Shown here piece by piece: positions 20,950-32,449 of a DNA stretch of 64,000 bases. The translations under genes were made by a program, and so were the position numbers. Each line of letters opens with the position of its first letter. Within the stretch, counting starts at the first letter, position 1. The notes under the pieces were generated by a model. That model had not been told where the DNA came from and did no database searches. It saw nothing but the letters and a program-made list of their open reading frames with translations. Source of the stretch: Lindgomyces ingoldianus (Eukaryota; Ascomycota; Dothideomycetes; Pleosporales; Lindgomycetaceae); contig NW_022985163.1 of the NCBI RefSeq assembly GCF_010093535.1, positions 1,734,597 through 1,798,596 on the forward strand. Reading direction: 5' to 3'.

Positions 20950-23900
20950 TAGCTTTATTAATAATATTACATTAATTATTTATTTAACTACATTTAAGTT
21001 CTAAGAAGTGTTTAATTTAGTTTAAGTTATAATTTTTTACACACTATTACATTAAATTATTTAGTTAGTATAGATAAGATCTTAAAAACCTTTTATTAAC
21101 TAAAGCCTTTAAGTTTAAAACTTTCTATTCTCTATAATTAGAATTGCCTTTAGAAAAGTTATAAAAAGTGCGCTAAGGTAAAAACTTAAAAACTACTAAT
21201 AACTTATTAAAATTAAAGATAACTACTAATGCTTAACTTTTAACTACTATTAGATTTTATTGTAAAGACTGTAACCTATTCTAGCTATAGCTAAGGCAAA
21301 ATGCTTACTTTTAGAACTAAATAACTACTAACTTTAATAGCTAAACTTTTTTTTATAGGACCTAAAGCTAAAAACCTACTAGATTTAGAGTTAAACTTTA
21401 GTAGCTTAGCTCTTAAGAACTAAGTTGCTTAATTAAAAGTATAAATTAAATAGCTAACTAGATTAAAAACTCTTAGTCCTAATTATCTCTTACTAACTAC
21501 TAAATTACCTTTAATAATGCTTTAAATTACTTTTACTACTCTAATAGTAAAAAACTTTTTAGGCACCTTTAAGCTTTTTTAAAGCTACTTTACTAAATGC
21601 ACGCCTAAGATTAAAAACTTTATAAATAGTAAAGAACTTATGTTTAAATAATAGCAAGCTTTTATTATAAATAGACTTAATATTAATTTAGATTACTATT
21701 AGAGTAAGCGCACACGCATAGCGTTAGTATAGGGACACACTACTAGTATTGCAAAGGAATACCTAAAGCCTAGATACCTAGCTAAATTAGACAACTTTTA
21801 GTTTAGAAACATAAAAAAAATAATTAAGCTTTTATAAATATACTTTATTACTAGTAATAAAGAGATAAAGGTGTAACAGGTGTTTTAGACTTTAAGAATA
21901 AGTAAAGAAAAAGCATTTTCTGCCTTTAAAGCTTACTTTATTAGTGCTGCTGTTAAAGAGTTTATATTAAAAGCAAAATAGTTTTTTTACTTATAAGAAA
22001 AGATACTACTTAGCTTAAAAGTACTAAACTTAGGTTTTAAGCACACTTAGAAAGGCTTTTTTAAGTTAATAGTATCTTACCTAATAGCCTATAACATAGA
22101 AAGAAGAAATACTTTTACTATTTTAGAATAAACTATTAATCTTACCTAACAGTCTATTATTAGACCTAGTATAGATTAGTCTTAGAAAGTTTCTAGTAAT
22201 ATATCTAAGGTAGTATACTATTCTAGCGCACCCTAACCTGCACCTTTGTTAGTACTCTAGTCTACCTTAATTACCTATAGACAATCTAGCTAGACACCTG
22301 CTCTAGAAAGATAGACAACTTCTAGTAACTATTATAATTATAAAAAACTAAAACATTTTACTAGCAACTGCCCTATCCTTAGAGTATAAAAAATAAAGGT
22401 AGAGTAGTAAGATTTTAAAAAAGAATTTATAAACATAAATAATTTTAATTTAGATGCTTTTTAAATAAAAAATAGTAACACTTAGAGAAACTTTTTATTT
22501 TAAGCTTAAGTAAGTATAATTTATTAAATATTAATTTATTACACTTATTTAAAGAAAAACACTTTTAAGTCTTTACTATTTTATATTTAAAAAGCATTAA
22601 AGTCTATTTAAATCTTTTAGTTAATACTAGCGCTTATAGTTTTTTATTTATTAACTTACTAACTACTAAATTATTATTTTAATGCTTTTATGTTTTTATT
22701 TAACACTTACTATTTAAAGTTATAGTTAAAGGCTTTTAAGATTAAATCTAAGTCTCTGTCTACTAGTATATCTGCCTGCACATGCAAATTAATAAAAGAA
22801 GCATCTAAAACTGCTTTTTTATTATTATAAACCTTAGCTTCTAAGATTGCATTATTAGTATTAAATAGTTATATTATTTTAAACTTTATTTAGATATAAA
22901 AAGAAATTAGATTATATAGCCTAGCAAATATCTACCTACTTATAAACCTTTGCTACTCTTACTTATGCAATTAACTTAGCCTACATGTAATAAAAAAGTA
23001 GAGCTAAATGTTAAATAATATAATATACTATAAAAAAAGAACTAATTTTAGTAGTTATACAGCTTAATAATTTACTGCATTAAGGGTTTACTAAGGCTAC
23101 TAAAATTATATAGATCTTCTATTATCTATAGTCTAAAGACACTTAAATTGTTTTTCTACCTATTTATTAAGAAGTCTAGAATAAGTCTAAAGAAGGTCTA
23201 TTTAGCTACTATTACCCTAATTTTAGTAAATGCTTTTTATTTTAATATAAAAAAAAACAAGTTCTTTTTAACTTTTATCTATAAAATTAAGTAACGTACT
23301 TCATGGGCGAGTTGCTCACACACCTGAGTTGCTTACTTTTGCCAAGACCCCACTAAACTACCCTTCCTACACTAATGCATTCCCCACAACACTACTTAGA
23401 CGCGCTAAAAGAATGTTAGATACAGCTTGCGCTCTAAGCTTTTAAATAAGACATAAAACTCTTAAAGAAATGTGCTATAGCTATATGCAAAGTCTTATAA
23501 AAGACAACAAATAACTATAGCGCTAGACAACTTTTACAAGCTAATTCTACAGCTAAATTACAAAGGCTAGGCAATAAAAAGGAGTAGGTAATTGTTAAGA
23601 CTATACTTAAGCTATATACACAAGGAATTTCCCCTTAGATAGCATTTATAGCTAATATAGCTAATTCTTTGCGCGCTAAGCGTAATCTAGGCTATGTTTG
23701 CATAAACTAGCCTAGTACGTTTGTGAAGCGTTATTTAGAGCTTAAAGTAATGTTTAAGCGTAATTACAACTATAAAAAAGCCCTCTGCAAAAGTCCTAGA
23801 GTAATTTAGGGCAGGTTTAGCCTTGTAGAGAATATTAAAGCTAAGTATAGCATCTAGGATAATAACACGTACAACTTTAGCAAGATAGGGTTTATAATTA

Positions 23901-26900
23901 GCTAGATATCTCTTAACTATACTTGCGCTTAAAACTTTACTTTAAGCTCTAAATAACACTTTACAAACGTACTAGGCTAGTTTATGTGAACATGGCCTAG
24001 ATTATGCTTAGCGCGTAAAGAATTAGCTATATTAGCTACAAATGCTATCTAAGGGGAAATTCCTTGCGCATATAGCTTAAGTATAGTCTTAACAATCACC
24101 TGCTTCTTTTTATTGCCTAGCCTCTGTAATTTAGCTGTAGAATTAGCTTGTAAAGGTTGTCTAGCGCTATAGTTATTTATTATCTTTTATAAGACTCTGC
24201 ACATAGCTACAGCACATTTCTTTAAGAGTTTTATGTTTTATTTAAAAGCTTAGAGCGTAAGCTGTATCTAACATTCTTTTAGCGCGTCTAAGTAGTGTTG
24301 TGGGGAATGCATTAGTGTAGGAAGGGTGGTTTAGTAGGGTCTTGGCAAAAGTGAGCGACTCAGGTGTGTGAGCAACTCGCCCATGAAGTACGTTAGTTAA
24401 TTAAAGATAAGTAAGCTTTATAGTTAGATACTAAATATAAAACTAAAGTATTAGTAAACCTTTAATTACTATCTAAATACTGTTAGTACTAAGATGTATT
24501 TAGCCACACTACAGCTTACTAGCTACTAGTACATTGTCTATATAACTACAAGATTGTCCTTATAGAGCCTCTCTCTAACAGTTACAGTCTGTTGTACAAA
24601 CAAAACCTTAAAGAGCTAGAAGTAATAAAGAAATATATTATAAATAATCTAAAATATAGCTTTATTAAGTAGAGTTAGAGCCTTTTTATATCTTTTATCT
24701 TTTATGTACAGAAACTAAATAGCAACTTATGTATCTATGTTAATTACTATAAACTTAACACTCTTACTTGCAAGAATATGTATTTAATACTATGTATAAA
24801 TAAACTTTTATTAAAACTTACTAAAGTAGTAATTTTTACTAAGTTTAATATTTACATAGCTTTTAATAAGATTAGAATAAATCTAAGCTTTAAAAGTGTA
24901 CTACCTTTTAAACATAATATAGAACTTATAAGTGTAAAGTTTTACTTTTTAGATTATATAATAGTCTAGTAACTTACTAGCGCTATATAAACAACATATT
25001 AATTAACTATCTAGATAATTTTTACATTACTTATCTTAATAACATTTTTATTTACTTTAAAGACAAAGTAACTTATATTCTTTATATTAAGAAAGTCTTA
25101 GAAAGGCTCTAGTAAGCAGAATTATAAGTAGAGATTAAAAAAAGTAAATTTTATATTACTTAAATAAAGTATCTTAGCTATATACTTTTAAATAAAGGAC
25201 TAGAGGTTAACCTACAGAAAGTAGAGGTGCTACGCAACTAGCAGGCGCCTACTACTATAACAGGTGTGAAATCTTTTCTAGGCTTTACTAAATTTTATTA
25301 GCAATTTGTTTTAAAAATTTTTTATATAGTAAAACTAATTATTATGCTTTAAAGCTCTACTACTTTTTTTATATAGACTTTAAAGTGTAACATAGCTTTT
25401 AAAAAGCTAAAGTTTATGCTACTAAGTATACTTACACTCTACTATTTTAACTTTATATTATAAACTAAAATTAAAACTAACACTTTTAATAAAGTAGTAG
25501 TAGGAGTCCTTTTTTAGAAACAAGTAGATAGAAATTAGTGCTCTATATTATTCTATAGTAAGGTCCTATCTAGTTTAGAGCTAAACTAGGAGATACATAA
25601 TAAGAAGCTATTTGCAATTGTTACTATGTTTAAATAATAAAAAGCTAAGCTTACATCTATAGTAATAAGCACTCTAGTATATACTAATTATTATTTATTA
25701 AAGTACATTATAATAATAAAAGTGCTAAATGCTTATTAGGTCTATTAAGCTAAAAAGTTAGCTTAGTATTGCTTTTAAATTAAGTACACCCTTAGTAAAA
25801 ATAACACTAGGGCAGATATTCTTAGCTATTGTAAATAAGACATAAAGAATTTAAAAGCAGCTTAAACTAATAATAAGTTAAGAGTTTTACTAGAACTGCA
25901 CTAACTACACCTCTAAATTAACTCTAAACTAGCCTAGTACTATATTACTTAAATAACAACTTAAGTAGCTACACTAAACATTATAAAAGAACTAGACTAA
26001 GTTATGTCTTTAAATTCTTTAAAATTAATTAACATATTACTTTAAAAAAATTAAGCTTTTTTTACATAAAAGTAAAAACTTTTACTTTACTATTATTAGA
26101 TAAGAAACAGACTACTCCTTTATGCTAACTACTTATATATGCTAGTAGACTTATTACTGTGTACCTAACTTATCTAAAAAGTTTATAACTAAGTATCCTT
26201 AGCACACTTAAGTGCTACTAAGACTTATTAGTTACTAGCCTAAAAGTACTACTAAAAGAGTATAGAAGCTACTTATAAATAATATATATAAAATTATTTT
26301 CTTTATTATAAAGCTTATTTAAAATAGACCTAAACTTTAGAGTTTATCTACTCTTTTTTAATTCCTAATTAACTAATGCAGCACTTGTGTATTAACTTTA
26401 AGAATTTTTTTAAAAACAAGTCTAGTTATAACTAGATTATAGTTATAATTAATTATATATTTAAATAAGCTATTTTTATTCCCTACTATAAAATAATTAA
26501 CACCTAAGGAATAGCTGCTTTATTTATTTAATAAGTATACTATTTTAGCTATACACCTAAAACTATTATTTTTAATTAAGGACTTTAGTTTATATCTAGT
26601 TTTTAGTCTAAATTCTGTTAAATTTTAGGTGTAAAAGTTAAGCTTTTTACTACTTATTATAAAGAAATAAATAGCTAAATAAAGATTATAAATAAGTATA
26701 TTAATTAAAGACTAAGGCTTTTTGTATTTTTTTACTAAGACAACTAGAGTTCCTTACTGCCCCTAATTAATTAGGCTTAGATAACCTTACTTTATGTAAT
26801 AATTAAAATGTTTTTATATTAAGTTTTATATAGCTCTAAACTATGTTAAAGCTAGGACTAGAAACATTCTATAGAACCTATTACAGCTATAGACAAGCTA

Positions 26901-27620
26901 AATTATTAGGATGCTCTAGCATTAGCAACCTACATGCATGCAGCCTAGAAGTTAGCTAAGACCTATATAGAAAAGGCCTAGGATTAGATGCAAACTGTAG
27001 TTAACTGCTACTACTAGCTAGTTAACTAGAAGGTTAGCAACATAGTCTACTTAAACACTAAGAACCTTACTGTTTAAAGACCTAGCTAAAAACTATCTAA
27101 ATAATAAAAAAGCCCTTTTAAGGTACTTAAATAAGTTAGAAACTTATACTGCCTAAAGCTACTTTTAGAGTTAAAAATACATAACATCTTTGCACTAAAT
27201 ATGCTTTATAAAGACCTTTAAAATCTACTTCTAAAACAAAAACTTTTAAAACTCCCTAGAATTACTATTAATAGAGTAGAGAAGTAGAAAGTAGAGGAAA
27301 TACTTACTAGTAAGCTCTACTAGAAAACACTTAAGTACTAAGTAAAATAAGTAAAACATAACTCTAATCTAGTCTAGTATAAGGCTTTAAATTTTATAGG
27401 GTCTTTTTATAAACTAAAGGCTTTTTATAATAAGCATCTAAATTAGCTAGGACCTCTAAAGGCCTTATGTAAGTAGATTAAGGCTTTTAAAGCTAGTGTA
27501 AAAGGTATAGATTACTTAGTAAATAATAAGGTATAAAAGTAAGAAGTTAGATTATATTTTTATATAATATTATTATAACTTTATAGACATGTTACTTAGA
27601 AGGTCTAACAGTAAGCTATT
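20950..27620 (+). pseudogene. Gypsy-2a gag-pol remnant
   Basis: Gag: the zinc knuckle near 22330-22375 reads YYNYKKLKHFTSNCP, where CxxCxxxGHxxxxC is expected, with both first cysteines turned to Tyr (TGT to TAT). RT: an open stretch 24778-24969 reads …VVIFTKFNIYIAFNKIRIN (normally IFTKLDIRxAYNxIRI), and the catalytic box YLNN is at 25032-25043 for YLDD. The integrase core is visible near 26560-26770 (TTYY…TNKYIN…LRLF). The foldback at 23294-24393 interrupts gag-pol. Typical Ty3/Gypsy order; not functional. Confidence 0.8.
23294..24393. mobile_element. Fot1-derived foldback element, copy 2
   Basis: 1100 bp flanked by TA, starting ACGTACTTCATGGGCGAGTT and ending in its complement. It is less RIP-mutated than its host. 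In the left arm and loop the plus strand reads LVENIKAKYS, then NTYNFSKIGFIIS, the place where Fot1/pogo transposases have LVENxxAKYGI…DIYNFDETGFxMG. The same N-terminal segment appears inverted in the right arm, so the element cannot encode a whole transposase. Confidence 0.9.
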
Positions 27621-28634
27621 AGACACCTCTAGACTTTTCTTTTCCTCCTCCTCTGCCCTTCTTTCTCTTCTTTTTCTCCTCCTCTCTTCTCTTTAGACTC
27701 TCTTTAAACCCCTTTTACTTTATCCTTAGCTACTTAAAAGCGCTGCAATGTCTGCCTAAAGGTTAGACACTAAAGCCTCTAAGGCTAAAACCTATTAAAG
27801 CAGCTTAGTATTCTAGTAGAATAAGGCTACCTAAACACTAGCTATAAGAAGCCTAGCCTTCTAGCTCTTTACAACCTGCGCTACCTGCGCTAGGTTCTAA
27901 GTAAACTTTAAAATAGCTTTAAAGGCTCTTTTCTTATTTTTTTTACTTTCTATGTTTTAGGCTGCTGCCTATAGCTTAAGATAGCTCTAAAAAACTAAAA
28001 ATTTCTCTTTATAATATAAAAGGACTTACGCACGCATTAGTAAACTATACCCTAGCTATATTAGACTATATTTATATAAAGTTATATTTTTTATTATGTA
28101 AAGTGTAATACTTATATTTCTTTAATTTAAAAGACTAAAAGGAAAACTTAACTTAAAAGCTGCAGGTAAGGGCGTAGGCAGCCTAAAAGCAGATAACTTA
28201 AAACACCTCTAAAAAGGCTCTAGGAGGGGGGCAGAGCAGCATAGTAATTTTCTTTAATGCTATAATTAGTTAGCAGACTAAGCTATAAGATGTTAGGTGC
28301 ACAATAATACCTATAAAGTAAAGATTTAAATAATAGCTAAAAAAGAAACTAATAATATTAACTAGACTATATAAGTAAGGCAAGTAAACACTTATTGCTA
28401 TAAATAATAAATTTGCTATATTAATAATAACTACACTACTAGTTACTACTAAACAAAAACATTATAACAAAAGCATTATATTAGTATTAGGTTTTTAGTT
28501 TATTTTTTAGTAACAGGAAATTTTAGTTAAAATAGTTATACTTATTATATTTTATTTAAATTAGTTTTAAATTAGTTCTAAATATTTTTTACACACTGCA
28601 AATAAAAACTATTAGCCTATAGAAAAAGGGGTAG
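27620..28634 (+). other. Gypsy-2a 3' region with possible extra ORF
   Basis: After integrase comes a 75-bp polypyrimidine tract (about 27632-27710, mostly CTTTTCTTTTCCTCCTCCTC type). An ATG follows at 27748. Its frame, ignoring TAA/TAG, reads MSA…RLDTKASKAKTY…SLVF…TLAIRSLAF…LFTTCATCARF for about 100 codons or more. CT-rich tracts upstream of an ATG are typical fungal promoter/leader features. The CxxC pairs recall small zinc-binding modules, but this is too weak to assign. Confidence 0.35.
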
Positions 28635-28924
28635 TGTAACAATTCTATAAATTATTCTATCTTAGGTTGCTTAGATCCTATCTAAAGGGTCTCTATATTA
28701 GCCCTAACTATGACTTAACCTAGTCCCCTGCTGTTACCCTTATTCCCTTATATATTTAGTCGCACCTTGCCTTTATAGCTAGCTTAGTAGTTTTCTAATA
28801 TCCTACGTACAAGGCCTATAGGTGTCATTAGTATTCCTAGGTCTCTGAGTCCCTACGCACTCCCATATGCCTCTAAGTGGATTCATACCGCATTCAGACC
28901 TATTGTCTTGCCTACGCCGTTACA
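28635..28924 (+). repeat. 3' LTR of Gypsy-2a
   Basis: 290 bp, aligning end to end with 20630-20919. The first 60 bp are RIP-mutated (TCTATAAATTATTC), while the last 150 bp are well preserved (GCCTCTAAGTGGATTCATAC). Confidence 0.9.
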
Positions 28925-28989
28925 TTATTAAGTTAAAGTGCCTGCAGTAATACCTAATTATATGTATATTTAGCTGCTATAGAGATCTA

Positions 28990-30110
28990 TAATAGCCCTT
29001 TTACTACTTATTATTTAGATTATTTAAATTAAACTTTACTTTATTACATAGGTTGTAACATGCCTAATTAAGCACTTTCTGCTTAATGTAGAGGCCTCTA
29101 GCAGCGTGTTTAAAGTGCTTTATTATAAACCTATTACACCTGCTTTTGCGTAACGCTGCTTTTAAAAAATTACTAAATTTACTAGCAGAATATTAAGACT
29201 ATATGTACATATAATTTCTCTTAATCTAAGCTTTTAGAACAGTAAAGGTAAGTTTTATTAAGTTATAATTAGGCAAGTAAGGTAGTAAGTAGCGCATAAT
29301 ATAGCTAGCTTACTTAAGAATTTTAGTAATCTTATAATTTATATAAATTAACATATTATTAAAGACTATTACTCTAAGTTTTTTACTATATATTACTTAA
29401 AGTGTAAGGATTAAACACTTCTCTATTTAAACTATAAACTCCTCTTAACTATAGTATTCTTTCTTAATGCCTGTGCAAGGGAGATACCTATAGTAGGTAT
29501 AGGCAGGCAGGATTGCCTATGTGTCCCCTCTTTTTAAATCCTGCGCGTAATAAGCTTTATAGCTAACTAAAGCATATGCATAGTAACACTAGCCTATTTT
29601 TTTTATTAAATATTAACTTATTTAAAAACACTAAATTATTAGCTGTAAAGCGCTTTATACTGTTATAATAAAACTTTTAAAGCTAATTATTTTAAGTAAT
29701 GTAGAAAAGCAGCATTATATAATAAAACTAATTATTATTTTTTAAGTACTTACTAATAGTTAATAATAACTTAATCTGCACACCTTTTTTTACTTCTAAC
29801 TACTGCTATATCTTACTGCAATACATCTAGCCTAATTAAATTAGCTTATTAAATAGAGCCTTACTGTTTTTAGGAGTTATCTTAGGCCTAGCACTAAGGG
29901 CGCGCTGTACTAGTTTACGCACACAGCTATACTTTTTTAAGTTCCTAATAACATTACAAACAGCTGTTATACTACAACCCTCTTAGTCTACTATAGCCTC
30001 TAGGGTCTATCCTAGCTGTACAAATTAGTGTATATTTATCTAGGTACGCGTAGAGAGGCTACAGGAAGTGAATTAGGGGGGTACAGGAGTACTAGGAGGT
30101 GCTTAACAAG
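28990..30110 (-). pseudogene. Element B transposase (DDE_3 family)
   Basis: On minus, about 30000-29850 gives GCSITAVCNVIRNLKKYSCV, then RPKITPKNSKALFNKL (helix-turn-helix region). Near 29280-29230 it gives NLIKLTFTVLKA (family block NPIExxFSxLKAW). Near 29150-29050 it gives NFLKAALRKSRCN, then KHFKHAARGLYIKQ, almost the same as the end of the element C transposase. The reading is broken by RIP stops and small frame uncertainties in the middle. Confidence 0.8.
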
Positions 30111-30400
30111 GTAGGCGTACAGAAACACTATATAGGCAATACATGCTAGAATTGCGCTTCTACAACTCTAAAAATTTGTTAAGATAAGCCTTTTATATAG
30201 GCAACTGCAGCCTTAACTTACCTAGGGTTAATTATAAGTATAAGTGTAGATACTAATGTGTTATAGTTAAATTTATAAAAGTTGCAGATTTAGGTGGGAA
30301 AACTAAGTGGTAAGGGAATTACGCGATGCGCGCTAAGAGAAAACGCCGATTTATTGTCCTAACAAATTGCCAAGAATCCAGAGAATTTCGCACACGACAA

Positions 30401-30656
30401 TACTGCGCCGCGACAAGTCAAGCGAGATCTTCTCGTGCGAATGTAAAGAGGCGCTGTTGTCCTGCTGCGGGCTGCGGAGTGAACCTCGATCGACAAGGAC
30501 GGCATCAAGAGAGTCTGCAGTGGCGACATTACGGACCGTATACACTCCGTGGTAAGATGCGTTCAGCTGTGGCGATGAAACGATTTAGGAAACCATGGCG
30601 CAGCCAAGACCTCCATTTGCCCCGGTCAGGATAATTGTACCTTTCCGATCAGTCAT
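30401..30656 (-). pseudogene. Short-chain dehydrogenase, 5' part of split gene
   Basis: ATG at 30656. The first residues are MTDRKGTIILTGANGGLG, with the SDR cofactor motif TGxxxGxG at the usual position near the N terminus. Codon 24 is TAA (30585-30587), which fits a C-to-T change of CAA. After it the frame is open (YTVRNVATADSLDAVLVDRG, then KISLDLSRR) to the transposon junction at 30401. It continues in frame at 5752 (NVRKVAAEINERV) if one TA is counted. SLDL…VRKVA is the expected SDR sequence around strand 3 and helix 3. The gene is therefore inactivated twice, by insertion and by nonsense. Confidence 0.85.
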
Positions 30657-30905
30657 GGTTGATTTAAACGAGGCAGAAAGGTTGCTGTTTAGTAGATGGG
30701 GAAAACAGGAGGGTGCAGATTATTAAATCTATGCATCTACTAAATCCACCCCAGGGAGGCAGCGGGTAAAAACTACTTGTACAGCCCACGCGCCGTGTTT
30801 CTCGGTACCGAACATATGGTCAATATCGACCCCTCACCAACGCTATACTGTCGTATCAGATGGATGGATGTCTTTATTACGCCCGGCTCTAGCCTAGAGG
30901 GCACT
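30657..30905. other. 5' flank of the SDR gene
   Basis: Non-RIP DNA upstream of the SDR start. It should hold the promoter, but I see no clear TATA box or CT tract. Short ORFs on both strands (30773-30968) have no recognisable content. Confidence 0.4.
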
Positions 30906-32080
30906 AGTAGTTTATTACATAAGCAATTCCTTAGTAATAGCATACCTTTTAATAGCCTATACATGTAAAATATCTATCTCTCTGTATTTTCCTAGTAAAC
31001 TTTTTTATACCTCTTATATTTAGTAAGTAGTAAGTATTTTTAAGGCTCTCTTTTTTAAGTGTTTAGTGTCTTTTTATTAGTAAATAAAGCAGAACCTACT
31101 AGCGTATAAGTGTTAGTATAGTGTAGAATTATTCTTAAAGTTATAAGATCTTAGGAGTTTTGCAATTATGTGCAGCAGCTGTGCAACAGCAGCAGTAGGC
31201 CTTGTTTATAATAAGTAATAATAGTGTAGGTTTTAAAAAAAGTTCTAGTTACTCTAGAACTAGAGTTCTAGGTTGTAGACAGAGAGAATAGGCAATAATT
31301 AATATAGCAAGCTACAGTAGGGCAGCGTAGTTTTTAAGCTTAATGTTCTAGCTTTTAGAGTAAGAGCTAGTAGTTTAGATGCTAAGGGTTAGAAAAGGTA
31401 ATATAAGTGTAAGAGAAATAGTAGTAGTAAGGTGTTTTTACTAGTGCTAGATAACATACTAGTAGCCACACTTACATATAACAGCTAAAAAGGTATATGT
31501 AATAATAGTAAGTAGAATAGCAATAGGCATAGTAGTAGTTAGTGTAGTAATAATAAGCGCAGCAATAGTAGGTAAAGTAGTAATAAGTGTATTAGTAGAC
31601 ATAACTTAGACTACTAAGATAAAAATAAGTTAAAATAAAAAGTAGATAGTAGTCTAGCTATTAGTGTTATTTAAAGGCTTTAAAAAGTAGCAGCAGAAGC
31701 AGTGTTAATGTCTTAGTAGCTAAGAAAATCTAGTATTATATCTACTAATAAATAGTCTTACTTATAGAACTTAAGTAAATCTTTATTACTTAGTTTTACA
31801 GCTTTATAGGGTAACATAATCTCTATTTTATAGATTAAGTAGGTACATATATATTCTTAATTTTTATTCTTTTTTGCGTATATAAAGCTGCATGTTGCTA
31901 GCTGCGTTAGAGATGCAGCTACACATTTCTATGTAGATAGGAATGTAGTGTAATGTAACTAAATTATTTAGAAAAATTATAACATGTTAAATAATAATAG
32001 TAAATTAGTTTAGCATAGGTAAGACAGTAACAGTAAAGCAGTTTAGTGTGTATACGTGTTTAATAGCAGCGGCGAGGTAG
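30906..32080. mobile_element. Unclassified RIP-mutated repeat
   Basis: Very AT-rich, with no TCA/TGA/CCA/TGG words over long stretches, hence repeat DNA. It contains AGTAGTAATAAG-type degenerate trinucleotide runs at about 31490-31600 and a small inverted repeat (TTCTAG…CTAGAACTAGAG) at about 31240-31270. No transposon domain is visible. Confidence 0.35.
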
Positions 32081-32449
32081 GTCGGCTTGATGGAGGTGAT
32101 GCAAGTGACAATAGAGTCTTAAATATATTTGAATTTGCTCCTGCTGCCATTTTTCCTCCGGGAGAGAGAGGTAGGGGGGGGGCGCAAATTCTGAAGTCGT
32201 GGTCGACAGCCGGGCTACTGTCGTATCAGGCATAAGCAGTGTGCGTGGTCGGTGCGGTGGCTAGGCAAATCAGCAGAATATCGCCCATCCATTGTTGAAA
32301 GTACTCGACAATAGCCTTTGTTTATCTCTGCGCCGCATCGACCAAGTACATTCACAGTAATCTCCAGTACCTTAAATTAGCACTATCTAGATTTAGGGGT
32401 GCTCAATTTCCGCAGACTTAGAGTACAGGCCCTTGTACAAAAAATAAAG
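32081..32449. other. 3' flank of the oxidoreductase gene
   Basis: Ordinary-composition DNA. A poly-G run (GTAGGGGGGGGGCGC) is at about 32172-32185. A 14-bp word CTACTGTCGTATCA at 32216-32229 recurs, less one base, near 30850. No gene is seen. Confidence 0.35.

Larger units (their letters stand above)
20630..28924 (+). mobile_element. Gypsy-2a LTR retrotransposon, complete
   Basis: Bounded by 290-bp LTRs (20630-20919, 28635-28924) starting TGTAACA and ending TGTTACA/CGTTACA, with the 5-bp duplication TTATT at 20625-20629 and 28925-28929. Total 8295 bp, including a 1100-bp foldback at 23294-24393. It sits between the transposase and second ORF of element B. The 5' LTR is nearly unmutated while the interior is heavily RIP-mutated. 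Confidence 0.9.
18597..30365 (-). mobile_element. Tc1-like transposon B, inserted in the TIR of A
   Basis: The inverted ends begin TTGTTAGGACAATAAATCGG. Left 18597 to about 18790 and right about 30180-30365 match in inverse orientation, including AGCGCGCATCGCGTAATTCC. It is flanked by AT (18595-18596 and 30366-30367), and removing it rebuilds the right end of element A (GGCATTGCC). Without Gypsy-2a it is about 3.5 kb. The transposase is on minus (28990-30110) and a convergent second ORF is on plus (18880-20600). Confidence 0.85.
13733..30375 (+). mobile_element. Tc1-like transposon A, inserted in the TIR of C
   Basis: The terminal inverted repeats are TCTTGGCAATGCCAAGTAAC and onward for about 80 bp (left 13733-13813; right 18524-18594 plus 30366-30375). 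The two sides differ at only a couple of bases. The flanks are AT (13731-13732) and AT (30376-30377). Removing A with one AT rebuilds exactly the sequence present in the intact left TIR of C (…AATAGATCCAGAG…). Stripped of insertions, A is about 3.3 kb, with a DDE_3 transposase on plus. Nested in it are a tRNA-bearing LTR miniature, a foldback, and element B. Confidence 0.85.
5753..30400 (+). mobile_element. Tc1-like transposon C, host of a 24.6-kb nested cluster
   Basis: The inverted ends begin TTGTCGTGTGCGAAATTCTC. About 60 bp are identical between 5753-5812 and the right end, which is itself cut into 30376-30400 plus 13687-13732. Weaker inverted similarity continues inward to about 6000 and 13500. 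TA flanks both sides (5751-5752 and 30401-30402). Joining the flanks on one TA restores the SDR frame, which supports these limits independently. Without nested insertions C is about 3.3 kb. It contains a DDE_3 transposase on plus and a probable second gene on minus. Nested inside are Copia-2a (6667-11409) and element A (13733-30375). Confidence 0.85.

Noticed and set aside
5753..30400. A single giant mobile element such as a Starship
   Set aside because: No tyrosine-recombinase captain gene or cargo genes; the length is fully explained by nested small transposons, each with its own duplications.
1..30400. AT-rich stretch as a centromere
   Set aside because: AT-richness is due to RIP of identifiable transposons; nothing in the sequence itself marks a centromere, and CENP-A mapping would be required.
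30326..30634. 102-codon plus-strand ORF MRAKRKRRFIVL…
   Set aside because: It crosses the ends of elements B, A and C and runs antisense to the SDR exon; no domain.
32216..32229. Word CTACTGTCGTATCA repeated near 30850 as a duplicated target around the repeat at 30906-32080
   Set aside because: The positions do not flank the repeat edges closely and one copy differs by a base; too weak.
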